Assembly: GCA_034769895.1 (NCBI GenBank)
Contig: CM068372.1
Span: 386,600,282 to 386,664,281 of the forward strand
Direction: 5' to 3'
Origin: Magicicada septendecula
Lineage: Eukaryota > Arthropoda > Insecta > Hemiptera > Cicadidae
DNA: 64,000 nucleotides
This document shows, one piece after another, positions 10,331 to 20,010 of this stretch. Every line of letters begins with the position of its first letter. The first letter of the stretch is position 1. Below the pieces are notes generated by a model, which worked only from the letters and a program-made list of their open reading frames with translations, ran no database searches and was not told the origin of the DNA. A program made the translations under genes and the position numbers.

Positions 10331-10940
10331 TCTGACTTCACCATTAACCTTTTTTCTTCTCTCGTATTAGTTGTTTTCCGCTCTCTCCTCCTCAACCTTC
10401 TCTTCTTCTACTTCTTCCTTTCCTCCTTCTCCTCGTCCTCTTTCCCCTAGTCGTCGTCGTCCTCTTCATCTTTCTCCTCCTCATCCTCCTCCTCCTCCTC
10501 CCTCTTTTCCTTCATCATCTTTTTTTTCTTTAAAAATTAAGTGATACCTGTTTTCATCAAATTTTTTAACTTCAATTTTCCTCGAGGTCGCTTCCATAGT
10601 CGTTTGTAGAGAGTAGGCTTAGTTGAGTTTAAATATGCCAGCTGTAGTTATTTTTGAATAACGCAGAAATCACTTATATTTGTTACCGAGGAATGTTAGG
10701 CCTACACCTTTTTGTTAACCTTTTTTCTCCTCTTATATTAGGTGTTTTTTGTTTCCTCTCCTTCTCTTCTTCTCTTCTTCTTTACCTCCTTATCCTCGTC
10801 CCCTTTCTCCTCCTCCCTCTTTTTCTTCATTATTTTCTTCTTCTTTAAATATTAAGTGATATCTGTTTAGATATAATATTTAAACCTCGTTTTTCCAGGA
10901 GGTCGCATCAATTGTGGTTTATAAAGAGTAAGCCTACGTG
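10330..10940 (+). repeat. Pyrimidine-rich tract, duplicated in tandem
   Basis: Long T/C-rich runs with many CTC, TTC and TCC units. Two halves (about 10,345-10,640 and 10,720-10,940) align: both hold AACCTTTTTTCT, CTCGTCC..TTT, a TTTCTT...TTAAATATTAAGTGATA-like stretch, a GAGGTCGC block, and an AGAGTA.GC end. The 60-74 codon frames here are compositional. Mirror-like pyrimidine tracts can form triplex DNA; that is inference. Confidence 0.7.
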
Positions 10941-11394
10941 TTTGCCAATTTATTCTTTATCCTTATCCTTTAAAATTTCCAAAACTAAACACTATTCCAG
11001 ATTTTGATTTAAACTTCTATTAATGAATAAAATTTCGACCCCATATTTTGTCGCCAGGAGCATTATTAATATTTAAGACTTCCGAAACGGAATACCATAT
11101 TCAGATGCTGATTAAAAATGTCCTTCCATTGAATTTGATACCCACATGTAATGTTAGGACTTCTTACAATTTTCACCGTACATTTTTGCCTCCGACTACT
11201 ATTTTGGGGGATAAATCTAAGAAACAATAGAGTTTTGTAGGGTAAAGGTTGTAACGTCACAGAACGTTCCATAAAAGAAATCATTTATATAGTAAGTTAG
11301 CATAAGAGGAGAGTGAGGTGAACAGTATCGAACCCAAGTAGTCCCAAAAAATTGTGTAATTTTGTATAATAATTATTTCTATCAACTTGAAAAA

Positions 11395-12654
11395 ACGACC
11401 AAACTATGACTAAGACAAAACCCCATATATATTATTAAAGTGAATAAGAGTGAAAAAACCATAAGACACTATAAGAGAGAGAAATAATGTCAGAATCAAC
11501 CAAAATAAAGTCAATAATTATTAAGTTTTATAACTATGAATAGAGTATTAAAAACTATTTTTTGTGAATAAATGGACATGATCCATTATTATATTATGTG
11601 ATGTAAATAAAATAAATGTATTAAATGATTTAAATACATTATTAGAAAGAATCTAAGTTAAAATAAAAATTGTATATTTGCAATGACAAAAAATATTAAT
11701 GTGTTGGATTTGAGACCATACACCAAGATTTCATAGAAAAATTAATTATTATCAGATTTAAATAAAAACTATATGTAATTGTCAAGCAGACAATAGTGAA
11801 CAATTATCTTAAATAAAGGAAGCTGTCAAATGAATAAAAAGCAGTCAAAATAGCCAAAAACAGTGTTAACTAAAAACATGTAATAGGCATCTAATATTGT
11901 ATAATTTATGAATTTAATGTTGCCAAAATGCAACCAAATTGCATTAGAAAGCTGTAATATGATATAAAGCAACTATACTAATATACCTGACTAACTTTAA
12001 CATTGTAATAGTCAAGTTAGCAAAATATTTACTTATACCATGTATGGCTGAAACCAATTATCCAGTACAAAAATAATCATATCTGGCTAAATACTTACAT
12101 AATACTAACAAAAATAAGATAGAAAGGTACAATACATCAGTATACCTTAATAAGAAACAAACTCAGTTGAAAGTAAAGTCAATTCTAAAAGAATTTAACT
12201 AATTAGAGTGAGATTTGTCACGCCATAAAAAAGGACATCTCAAGACCAATCAATGATGCTATGTCATCTTGTGATAAATATAATATATGTACAAAGTAAC
12301 CAGGTATCACAAAAGATAGACAAAATAATAAACTCTGTGTGTACACTAGTGAAATAATACATATATTAAAGAAAAAGACTAATCATTGTATTAGAAAACT
12401 GACAAGAATCTAGGCCATGAGCAGAGGCCATATAAAATTGTATTTATTTGTGTTTTATTTATGTTAAAATTTGTTTATTTTGTTGTAGGAAAGTAGTAGT
12501 ATTAGATGTTCAGCTTGTGGAAGGAACTTAGTAACTCCACAACAATTTTTGTTATAAAAATTGAGTTTTCAATGACAACAACTCAAGGTGAGGGTTGCAT
12601 ATTGTATTGTTTATTAGACTTAAGTTTGGTTAAGAAACCAATCATATTTAGTAT
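11395..12654. other. CpG-poor stretch
   Basis: By eye there is one CpG (12,220) between 11,394 and 12,654, while the DNA on either side has CpGs every few tens of bases. CpG loss in insects marks sequence methylated in the germline, usually transcribed gene bodies. The stretch ends just after the candidate exon at 12,489-12,557. No open frame of note lies elsewhere inside it. Confidence 0.6.
12489..12557 (+). CDS. Candidate 3'-terminal exon of an unidentified host gene
   Basis: A T-rich tract (about 12,440-12,484) ends in TTTGTTGTAG, a good splice acceptor, followed by 22 codons reading ESSSIRCSACGRNLVTPQQF and LL, then TAA at 12,555. The Cys-x2-Cys pair looks like half of a zinc ribbon or knuckle. 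It sits at the end of the CpG-poor stretch, which suits a methylated gene body. I do not recognise the protein. No upstream exon is visible in the window, so it would have to lie far to the left or be absent. A 22-codon match to an acceptor can arise by chance. Confidence 0.3.
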   Translation, partial: ESSSIRCSACGRNLVTPQQFLL

Positions 12655-12781
12655 CGCTAGATTCAGTTAAAAACAGGGAATATAAATGTATTAATGGCAT
12701 ACAAATTGTGAGTACTAATGTAAAACTGTTTGATAAATACCAGAGTAATTTTTGAAATATCCTTTGTATGAAGAATAAGAA

Positions 12782-12920
12782 ATTCATTCTAAAAGCTTCT
12801 ACGGAAGTGAAAATTGTTCTATGACATTCCATTTCGTTTATTCTCGAACATTCTAGAAAGAATTTTTACACAAATATACCGGAAGTCGATGAAAACAGTC
12901 ATCCTGAATTAGTATAAAAG
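12782..12920 (+). promoter_or_regulatory. Heat-shock-element cluster with TATA box
   Basis: TTCtcGAAcaTTCtaGAA at 12,841-12,858 is four perfectly alternating inverted pentamer cores (nGAAn / nTTCn), the binding pattern for trimeric HSF. Weaker GAA/TTC units lie upstream (12,782-12,840). TATAAAAG follows at 12,913-12,920, about 55 bp downstream, so transcription would start near 12,945 on the + strand. The following few hundred bases are CpG-rich and contain only tiny open frames. It could drive a noncoding RNA, belong to an LTR-type promoter, or be a relic. Confidence 0.4.
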
Positions 12921-14360
12921 AGAGACCAAATTCGACCCAAAAACACTTGAAACTTGAACTCCAGAACTGATGCATCACCCACGACACTGATCAACGCAGC
13001 TAAGGCGAAACCGAAGAGGCGAGAAATCGACAAGACACGGCAGGAAGGCTTTTCCCGTACATAGACATACCGACTGACTTAACCTCAACGAGAATCTTCG
13101 CCAAATGTATCGCTGAAATAGAGCAGCGATACGGCAAATTTTAATAGAAATCACGCAGCCAGAACGTCAAGCGGCCCAGGAGGGACCAAAATTTAAATAG
13201 AGAACGAATTCTGCTGTGTTCGCATTGACTGACTAACGTGACAATAATTCCCCCTAACGTAAACATACAATACACAAAGCCTTCCTCAACACTGCATGGG
13301 AATCAGCGCTGCGGTGGCCGATTTCTGAATCAACGCTAAACAGATGATTCGTAACGGCGGCGTTTGAACGATATTCTACTGCCAAACGTTTTTACAAAAG
13401 TGCGGAAAAAGTAAACGATCGCAAAATTTGACTTTAAATAGATTCAGTGTATACCCGAAGAGGCGAGATTGAGAAACGACCCGAAAGGAGTGTCCAGTGC
13501 GAGAATAAATAACCATTGGAACGTGAGTTACCAAAATTAAAGTCATTTGTTACCTGGTTACATTTTATCACGCAGTTGTACTTCACACGCCACACATACA
13601 CCTTCAAATCACTTAGTTTTTTCTTGTAAGGCATCTAATTGATATGTCTTGGTAGTTCAAAGGAGTCACGTCCTGAGAGTAAAGATTTTTTCACATATTA
13701 AACTCATGCTTTTCAACTGAGTCAAAATCTGAAATATACTAGCCGATACTTGATTGGATATATAAAATATTGTCAATAATAATAACTTGTAAAATTTTTT
13801 CTCTGCAATTTTTTTTAATTTTTTTTTCTTTTTATGAATGTTAGTCCTTCAGACGATTTGTTTGTTGTTTTTAAAGAATCATTAAACTTAACTGATTTTT
13901 CCAAGCTAAACTGACTTGTTTAAATTTTTTCGTAGATTTAAAAATTTTATCAATCACATTTTTTTCTTGGAACAAACGTTTCCAAGTGGCGCCCACAAAA
14001 AACATAGTATTAAGTTGTGTTACAGGACTACATCACTGCAGAGGATCCAGTCAACAGAGTAAGTAACAAAAGTGCGCGGAGGTAACGCCCGACATTTTAC
14101 AACACAAACATTTAAACAACACCCATTCTTTTTATTTGTTATAAGGTATAGGCAAACACGCCAAGTTTTAAAAAACTCGGTTGATGCCTTAATAAGTTAT
14201 CGTGAAACATAACCCAAAAAGACATCACATAGACAGCCAGACAGATCCCACACGGTCAAGCTAAAACTGAGAACTCGCTTCGCTCTTCCAACTGCATCTA
14301 GTCAGTCATAGCCGATAATCTTCTCCAAGTTGCTAAAATTTATTAGGAAACAACTTACGA
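12921..14360. other. No gene recognised; CpG-rich first half
   Basis: 12,960-13,480 is CpG-rich and carries two similar CCGAAGAGGCGAGA motifs (about 13,011 and 13,455). One + strand stretch at about 13,110-13,190 reads NRAAIRQILIEITQPERQAA, unidentified. 13,770-13,960 is T-rich. AGTGGCGCCCA at about 13,986 resembles a retroelement primer-binding site, but no LTR end with matching partner was found beside it. Confidence 0.4.
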
Positions 14361-14474
14361 CAAACGGACAGACAATGATAGAGTAAACATAGAGACACTT
14401 TCCATCGAAAGACACTTTATTTCAGCTAATTTTAGGAAAGGAAATAATTTTAAATTCGCAGTAGCGAAAAAAAC
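14361..14474 (+). repeat. Dispersed repeat, second copy
   Basis: Partner of 2,208-2,311; about 100 bp with shared CACTTTATTTC.GCTAATTTT and the following AGGAAAGGAAATAATT. Type unknown. Confidence 0.65.
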
Positions 14475-14539
14475 ATTCGGAGTGACGTCACTCGCTCCGT
14501 CGCTGTTACGCTCCTCTCTGCAAAGATCGCCAGTCTCTT

Positions 14540-14567
14540 CTCTCTCACTCTCTCTCTCTCTCTCTCT
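14540..14567. repeat. (CT)n microsatellite
   Basis: Roughly 14 CT units within a longer CT-rich run. Confidence 0.9.
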
Positions 14568-14579
14568 CCGCTGGGGCTC

Positions 14580-15544
14580 GCCGAACAGCTGATAACACTG
14601 ATGCAGATTTTACACACGAATTGTCACTTTCCGAATCGTTTGTTTACTCGCTCGCAATAGGTTATTATTAATTATTGTTACTCAGGGTGATAATGCATGA
14701 TATAATTTAAAAGCGGTGTATATTGCTTACACCATCCGGCTATTCTTGAAGTGTTCCGCGTTAATAAAGATTTATCACGATAGATAAGTCTCCCTAAGCG
14801 CAAAATCTTCCACTAAGACGTAATAGCACTTGAATATTTTATAACTGGTAGTTCACCCGCTTGGTTCTATTCGATAAACTCGAAAAGAGTCCCAAGACTT
14901 ATAGATGCTCTAGATTAAACCAGTTCGAACAAGAAAAACTCTTGACAAAGAGTACACGTTCACTAGGCAACGGCTTCCGATGAACTGCCTCGAAGTACAC
15001 CTGACAACCGACGGATCTGACTGAATTTAGGGGCTTCTGATTGGTCAATCGACTGACTACGTGGTAGATTGGACTAAAGATGGACGCGTTGCAGACGAAT
15101 CTTTGTATAAATCTGCGAGTGCCTGCTTAGATTTTATCAATTGATAAAATTAATTAGATCTTCAATTGATAAGCGTGAAAAGTTAAGTTTTCAATTATTA
15201 AAAAACGACATTTAAAAAATAGCTGAGAACAACAGAGTATATAGAAAATGTAGCTATTTTCATAAGTAATTCACTGTCCAAGTCTCATGCCGATCGGATA
15301 ACAAACGCGGAAGATATAACACGAAGGTTCACCACACGCGAACGCGCGCACATATTCACAAAGTACATGACATTATAGAGCAGAAATGTACAAAGAATTT
15401 GGTATAACACAAGTCCTCATCCATCACTAAATACAAAACGTATAGCTAACTGACAAACATTGCACAAATCAATCTAAAACATGCTAATGTCCGTCATCAA
15501 TGCTCTGATATTCTTATTCTAGATCATCATCCTGTGTTTTGTTG

Positions 15545-15546
<2 letters not shown>
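14580..15546 (-). mobile_element. Old LTR, gypsy-like family 2, solo or fragment
   Basis: It resembles the 1.9 kb LTRs at 47-53 kb. Shared landmarks are CTCAGGGTGATAATG, TATATTGCTTACACCATCCG followed by GCTATTCTTGAAGTGTTC, a GCGAACGCGCGCACATATTC block (about 15,339), and the end TTGCA at 15,546 followed at once by (AT)n. The opposite boundary is unclear; 14,580 is an estimate. Orientation follows the element at 46,981. Divergence from that element is high, so the insertion is old. Confidence 0.55.

Positions 15547-15592
<46 letters not shown>
15547..15592. repeat. (AT)n microsatellite
   Basis: About 23 AT units between the TTGCA end of the old LTR and a LINE fragment. Confidence 0.95.
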
Positions 15593-15595
<3 letters not shown>

Positions 15596-15900
15596 ATTCG
15601 TCCTGTATATCTTCATTTCCTATATGATCCCTTTTTGTGCATTCTTTAACCTTTCTTAAAAATCTCAAATCTGCTGATTGTGTGTTGCTTTTATCTCTTT
15701 GTTTTGTAATCCAGGATTCACTACCATCTGATAGCACTGGAACAGTCATTGTTTTGTAGAATTTTAAATTTGTCTCACGTCTCGTTTTATTTTTCAGTGT
15801 TCTATTTATTGTTCCACATATGTGTTGAAATCTATTGTCAGTATTTCCCATATCTTTGACAATGTGAAATTCACATTGACTCAACGTCAAATCTATTGAT
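15593..15900 (-). pseudogene. LINE C-terminal fragment (family A), minus strand
   Basis: The minus strand is open over this stretch and reads NRFQHICGTINRTLKNKTRR, ETNLKFYKTMTVPVLSDGSE, SADLRFLRKVKECTKRDHIG and NEDIQDELNI. This is the best preserved copy of the family-A post-palm region here. The frame runs straight into the (AT)n array, where the normal C-terminal part is missing. The array and old LTR therefore lie inside, or replaced the end of, this LINE copy. Confidence 0.85.
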
Positions 15901-16484
15901 TTATATCACAACATAAATAGTTAAAATTTGAGGTATGTTCCAATACTTTATACTCAATAATAATCCTTGAGCGTACTGGAAACTTTTTGTAGTGAGCCAT
16001 AACTTTTGTTTTGTTGGTAGATATCTTTAGGTTGTAATATTGTCGTCCCAGATTGTATGTAGTCTGTACACAGAGCGTTGTAAGTCTGCTTCATTATTTT
16101 ACAAATAATAATTTGATTAGGAAATGTGTTTGATCGCTGCAAAATAGACAGGATGTTTGTATATTTCAAACTGTTAATTGTGTTTAGTATATTGCTCTTT
16201 TTAGCAACGTATTGTATATTGAGATTAGTGTGATGTTGTCTGTGTACGTATGTTGTGTGTTTTCTATACCAGTGGCAAAACTATAATTTGGGTATGTGCT
16301 GGGATGGATGTCATCTCAGTAACACTCCGGAAGAACAGAAGACAACGGGTTTATACATAAATAACTGTTTTACATAAAAAGTCTTGTATTTCGATGTCTT
16401 TCACGTAAATTTTTGAATAAAACTTGAAAATGATGAAGGCACTAAAGTGTATTGTTTAGAACGAAGCGACGACCAAGTAGTCAA
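15901..16484. other. No gene recognised
   Basis: AT-rich; two short minus-strand frames without recognisable motifs. Confidence 0.5.
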
Positions 16485-16890
16485 TACAAACTGACTATCA
16501 AAAACAAAAATTGATATCTGGAACATGTATTCCTCTGCTTATCTCGGCATTCACAGAGAATAATGCTATGTACGCTTACAGTGATATTAACCTCGTTCTC
16601 AAACATGAGTACTCAATTTATGCTTGTGTATACATACGTTCAACAGATCCTTGCTGTACAAACACAGATGACTATGAACAGTATGCAGCATATACGCTTT
16701 GCTAGAAGCGCTTTGTCTCAAGCGTGGTGGGCGTGTGCATGTGCAACTCTATCGAAATAAACATTACAGTGTAACAAGTTCACAAACAGATGATCGCGGA
16801 TAGTTTAAAACTGCGACGGATTCCATCTGAATACAAATGACGGCGTTTGTCGTCGACATAGAAGCGGTGTTACTGTACTGACAGTTTAAT
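16485..16890 (+). repeat. 0.4 kb dispersed repeat, copy B
   Basis: Partner of 9,765-10,190, in the same orientation. It ends at GTTACTGTACTGACAGTTTA, exactly where an LTR fragment begins (16,893), so the LTR interrupts or truncates it. Confidence 0.75.
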
Positions 16891-16892
16891 AC

Positions 16893-16983
16893 TGTTATGA
16901 CGATCTCGTTAATCACCAGTTTTAATTACTCACACAAATAACAGTTTGTAATCAACAAGTTATTCATCAAGATTATACTAACG
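16893..16983 (-). mobile_element. LTR fragment, gypsy-like family 1, minus strand
   Basis: Reads TGTTATGACGATCTCGTTAA, then CACCAGTTTTAATTA and CAACAAGTTATTCATCAAGA. This is the complement of the LTR 3' end at 61.6-61.7 kb. Only about 90 bp remain. Confidence 0.65.
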
Positions 16984-18212
16984 GCCGTCCCACATTTCAT
17001 TTACAGCATTGGTTATATGGGCCACACTGTTGCCGGGTTTCGTGTGTGGAAATGCCTATTCGGCGCATTGAAGGCGTTTGAAATGCACTTCTCCCGAACA
17101 GCGACGTCGATTTACTGCTACATGGAGTGACTTTTATGATTGAAGGACTACACATTATTGTACAGTTTTATTATTAATAGTGTATTAATAAGTACTGTTT
17201 TTTAATAGTGTTTTACTTATGATGTAAATACTTACGTGTCAACAGTTACGTGATCACTATCACTCAGTTCTATGTATTAAAATAACATGATGTTAATTAC
17301 AAAAAAAGTTTTACTTTATCTATAATTGGAAGTGTGTTTATATTATTTAATGAATAAGCGGTGTAGATAGTCAAAATAAAATATCAGGGTAACTAAGCAC
17401 GGACGAAACATTTGTATTACAGGAAAAGCAATTATCTAAAATAATAATTGTAAATTGTAAACGTGCAAAATATTGTACTCTTAAAAAAATACGTGACGTT
17501 ACAAGTAATATAAAATTTATACTATATACTATAGGATTACATACACGCACACGTGCGCGCGCGCGCATACACGCCAGGGTGTAACGTAAAGGGTGTCCTC
17601 ACTATACAGGTTCGAATTTTTTGTGTCAGTACAAGAAAAAAGATCACATACACACAGGTCCGGAAACTTTATTTTCACTCTGGCTGCCATTTTGCACTTT
17701 TTAAAGAAAACTTCATATATCAAGGGGTAACAGAGATATCTTAATGAAGTCTGGCACATATATTTACATAATTGGAAGTTAATGAATTAAATAATATTCC
17801 TAATTTCATAATTAGGACTACGGTTCCTTCAGTATAAGAAAAATTTATTGAAAGTTATTACTACTTTTTAAAACTGCCTCACTAATCGTAGTTTGTAACA
17901 TAGTAAGGGCTTGGTTTTTAGCGAAATTAGAATTAGTAACTTCTAACAAATTTAAAAACACTTGTGTGGTGGTTTTTTTTTCTGCCCAGTAATGATTACC
18001 ATGGACATTAATAATTCCATTTCATGTAAGACTTCTTCATCAGTGAATATATCAGGGACTAAATAAGTGCGGATCAATTGCAATTTTCTGTAGAAAAGTA
18101 AACAAAATGCCCGTCTCTGTTCATAGCCAAAATTTCAAGGGCTTGTAGCCTACGATTTGCAGATAGTACTGCTTTAATCTTTTGTGGAGATTAATCTGTA
18201 ATAAAATCAGGG
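16984..18212. other. No gene recognised
   Basis: AT-rich intergenic-type sequence. An alternating CG/CA purine-pyrimidine run lies at 17,545-17,570. The open frames at 17,371-17,759 on both strands are shadows of it and of flanking low-complexity DNA. Confidence 0.5.
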
Positions 18213-18400
18213 ACAGTAGCTGAATGGAATTTTGACAAGTTTCCATGCCATACACAAGCAGTGGAGCGGTGTGTGAAGGTGGTGACAGAAGCGTTACAAA
18301 AAATCGTTGTTGCAAGTCCAGAGATGGGTTCATCAGAACGACGGTTCTTTCACGATCCATCATGCCACGTTTTTCGCACAAATCGGAGTTTAAAATAGCT
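18213..18400 (+). pseudogene. Fragment of an unidentified repeat-borne protein
   Basis: The + strand reads TVAEWNFDKFPCHTQAVERC and VKVVTEALQKIVV, then in another frame RDGFIRTTVLSRSIMPRF. The FPCHTQAVERCVK ... RDGFIR..L.SR..MP.F pattern looks conserved and, from memory, recurs in arthropod repeat-associated predicted proteins, but I cannot name the family. One frameshift separates the two blocks. The longer minus-strand frame at 18,121-18,528 covers the same bases but has no recognisable motif. Confidence 0.5.
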
Positions 18401-18719
18401 AGTACCAAAAAGAATGAGTAAAAAGCTACTGACATACTGCTAAAGCTCGTAACAATTATCATTAACTGTTTTATGTCAAAGTGTAAACTTTGCAATTTTA
18501 ATGTTAAAAATGTGTTTTTGATGTGCAATGCGCGACCAATAAAAGTTGAGATATCTACGCTTTTTAAATTTATTTATCTTCCCTTTGCTATTTTTTACTT
18601 ATCTAAAGCTGTAGGCCTACTATTTAACTTACATAGAAAAAGTATCGTTTTTTTAAGTACGAAAAATGAGACAGCTCCCATAAGAGCCAACGCTGTAAAT
18701 TAAACCTGTGACGGGGATT

Positions 18720-19045
18720 AGTTCAATAATTTAGATTAAATTTGTCCACACGCAATAATATGTCAAGTAACAGAATTCCGCACAATAATAAACTTTTCAC
18801 TAATAACCACTTGAAGGCACTCAGCAAATCGCCCGACGTAAACTGAACTGAAGTGACCGTCGCCGGATGCTTATATTTATACCCCGCTGAGATGCCAGAA
18901 TAACCTGTCACTTTTTGGATGACGTGTTAAACAAGTGAATATTACAGGCGCTCTCGAATCCACTAGAATCCACTTTGTCGTGTCTGGCCTTGAACACTGT
19001 GTGCCGAGCGGTGCGGTCTGTAACAGCCTCGATTGTTGACGTATT
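18720..19045 (-). mobile_element. LTR fragment, gypsy-like family 1, minus strand
   Basis: The complement carries CATCTCAGCGGGGTATAAAT, CAGTTTACGTCGGGCGATT and TTATTATTGCG, as in the copy at 31.9-32.5 kb, including the AACAATCGAGG start-side block. The 3' end is missing (cut at about 18,720). No internal region is attached. Confidence 0.7.
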
Positions 19046-19047
19046 GC

Positions 19048-19260
19048 AATATTCTGTATTGCATGTATTGCAGAACAATCAATAATGTGTAAATTTTCTA
19101 TTGGTATTTGTTTAGTGTAGACTGCTGCAAGCAATACTATACATTTTATGAAAGAGAATATGTATTTCAGTGTCTCATACATTTCATAGAGTCTTCTCTA
19201 CTCTCTTGCTGCTATTCGTTTTAGACATCTCATAAACCTTCTTATCCTCCCTCATACACG
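19048..19260 (+). repeat. Dispersed repeat, partner of 10,187
   Basis: CAATATTCTGTATTGCATGT...CAGAACAATCAAT, TTTTCTATTGGT and TCATACATTTCATAGAGTC match 10,187-10,330; a CT-rich stretch follows in both. Confidence 0.6.
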
Positions 19261-19354
19261 TTTCGCTTTACCGCCTCTTCTTCCTCCCCTCCTCCTTTAA
19301 CACCACTTGCTTCTTCATCTTCATCTTCACCATCACTATGATCTTAATCGTCGT

Positions 19355-19412
19355 CGACGTCATATTATCATCATCATCATCATCATCACCACTGCCGTCG
19401 TCATCATCATCA
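19355..19412. repeat. (ATC)n tract at LINE 3' end
   Basis: Imperfect (ATC)n; on the minus strand it is the (GAT)n tail of the LINE fragment to its right. Confidence 0.85.
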
Positions 19413-20010
19413 CGGATTAGGCTCTAGACCTGTTCCGGAACCCATTTCCTCCTCGGTCTACCGACATCTCTTTTCACAAGACAGCCACAGATAGACGGAT
19501 ATCTGGCATGCGGTTCAAGTGTTCACACCATCTCCTACTGTGGCTTTCAATCTTCTGGTGCAACGATACAATGCTTAATTCGCGTCTAATATCCTCGTTC
19601 CTTTTCCGATCCAGGAGAGAACAACCTTGCGTCACTCTTATAAATTTCATATCAGCTGCCTGAATTCTCTGTACGTCCCTTTTACCAAGAGTACATGTCT
19701 CACTATTACACAGGAATCCTCGGACAGCCACAGGTTTATAAAATTTCATTCGGGTATCCTTCCGTGTTTAATTTTTTAGGTACCTATGAATCGTTAACTT
19801 ACTATCCCAATCAATATCGGTTCCATATTGTGGATATATCACAATCAAGGTAATTAAAATGACTAACCTGATCCAAAATCTGATTATTCACGACAATCTT
19901 AGTTCCTATAGGACACCTGCCCTTAAATTCCATTGTTTTAGATTTTGTAATATTATTATTATTATTAATTTCTTTGATATTGTTTTTTTTTCTGCATCCC
20001 TTCAAGGATT
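19413..20010 (-). pseudogene. LINE RT C-terminal fragment (family A), minus strand
   Basis: The minus strand begins KSKTMEFKGRCPIGTKIVVN, then QILDQVSHFNYLDCDIS (the NYLGC motif region), MKFYKPVAV, IQAADMKFIRVTQGCSLLDR, KRNEDIRRELSIV, RRWCEHLNRM and finally VGRPRRKW next to a (GAT)n tail. It spans about 600 bp of the LINE 3' end in at least two frames. Active relatives use RT plus an apurinic-type endonuclease for target-primed insertion; this copy keeps neither catalytic core. Confidence 0.85.

Noticed and set aside
13980-14000. Primer-binding-site-like AGTGGCGCCCA, which would make 12.8-13.98 kb an LTR with a heat-shock promoter
   Set aside because: No TG...CA termini, no second copy in the window, and no element genes downstream.
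15132-15152. Short palindrome TTTTATCAATTGATAAAA
   Set aside because: AT-rich palindromes of this length are expected by chance here.
17371-17759. Opposed open frames of 63-76 codons
   Set aside because: They span an alternating CG/CA run and show no conserved motif.
18121-18528. 135-codon minus-strand frame
   Set aside because: The opposite strand carries the conserved-looking motifs FPCHTQAVERCVK and RDGFIR; the minus frame has none.
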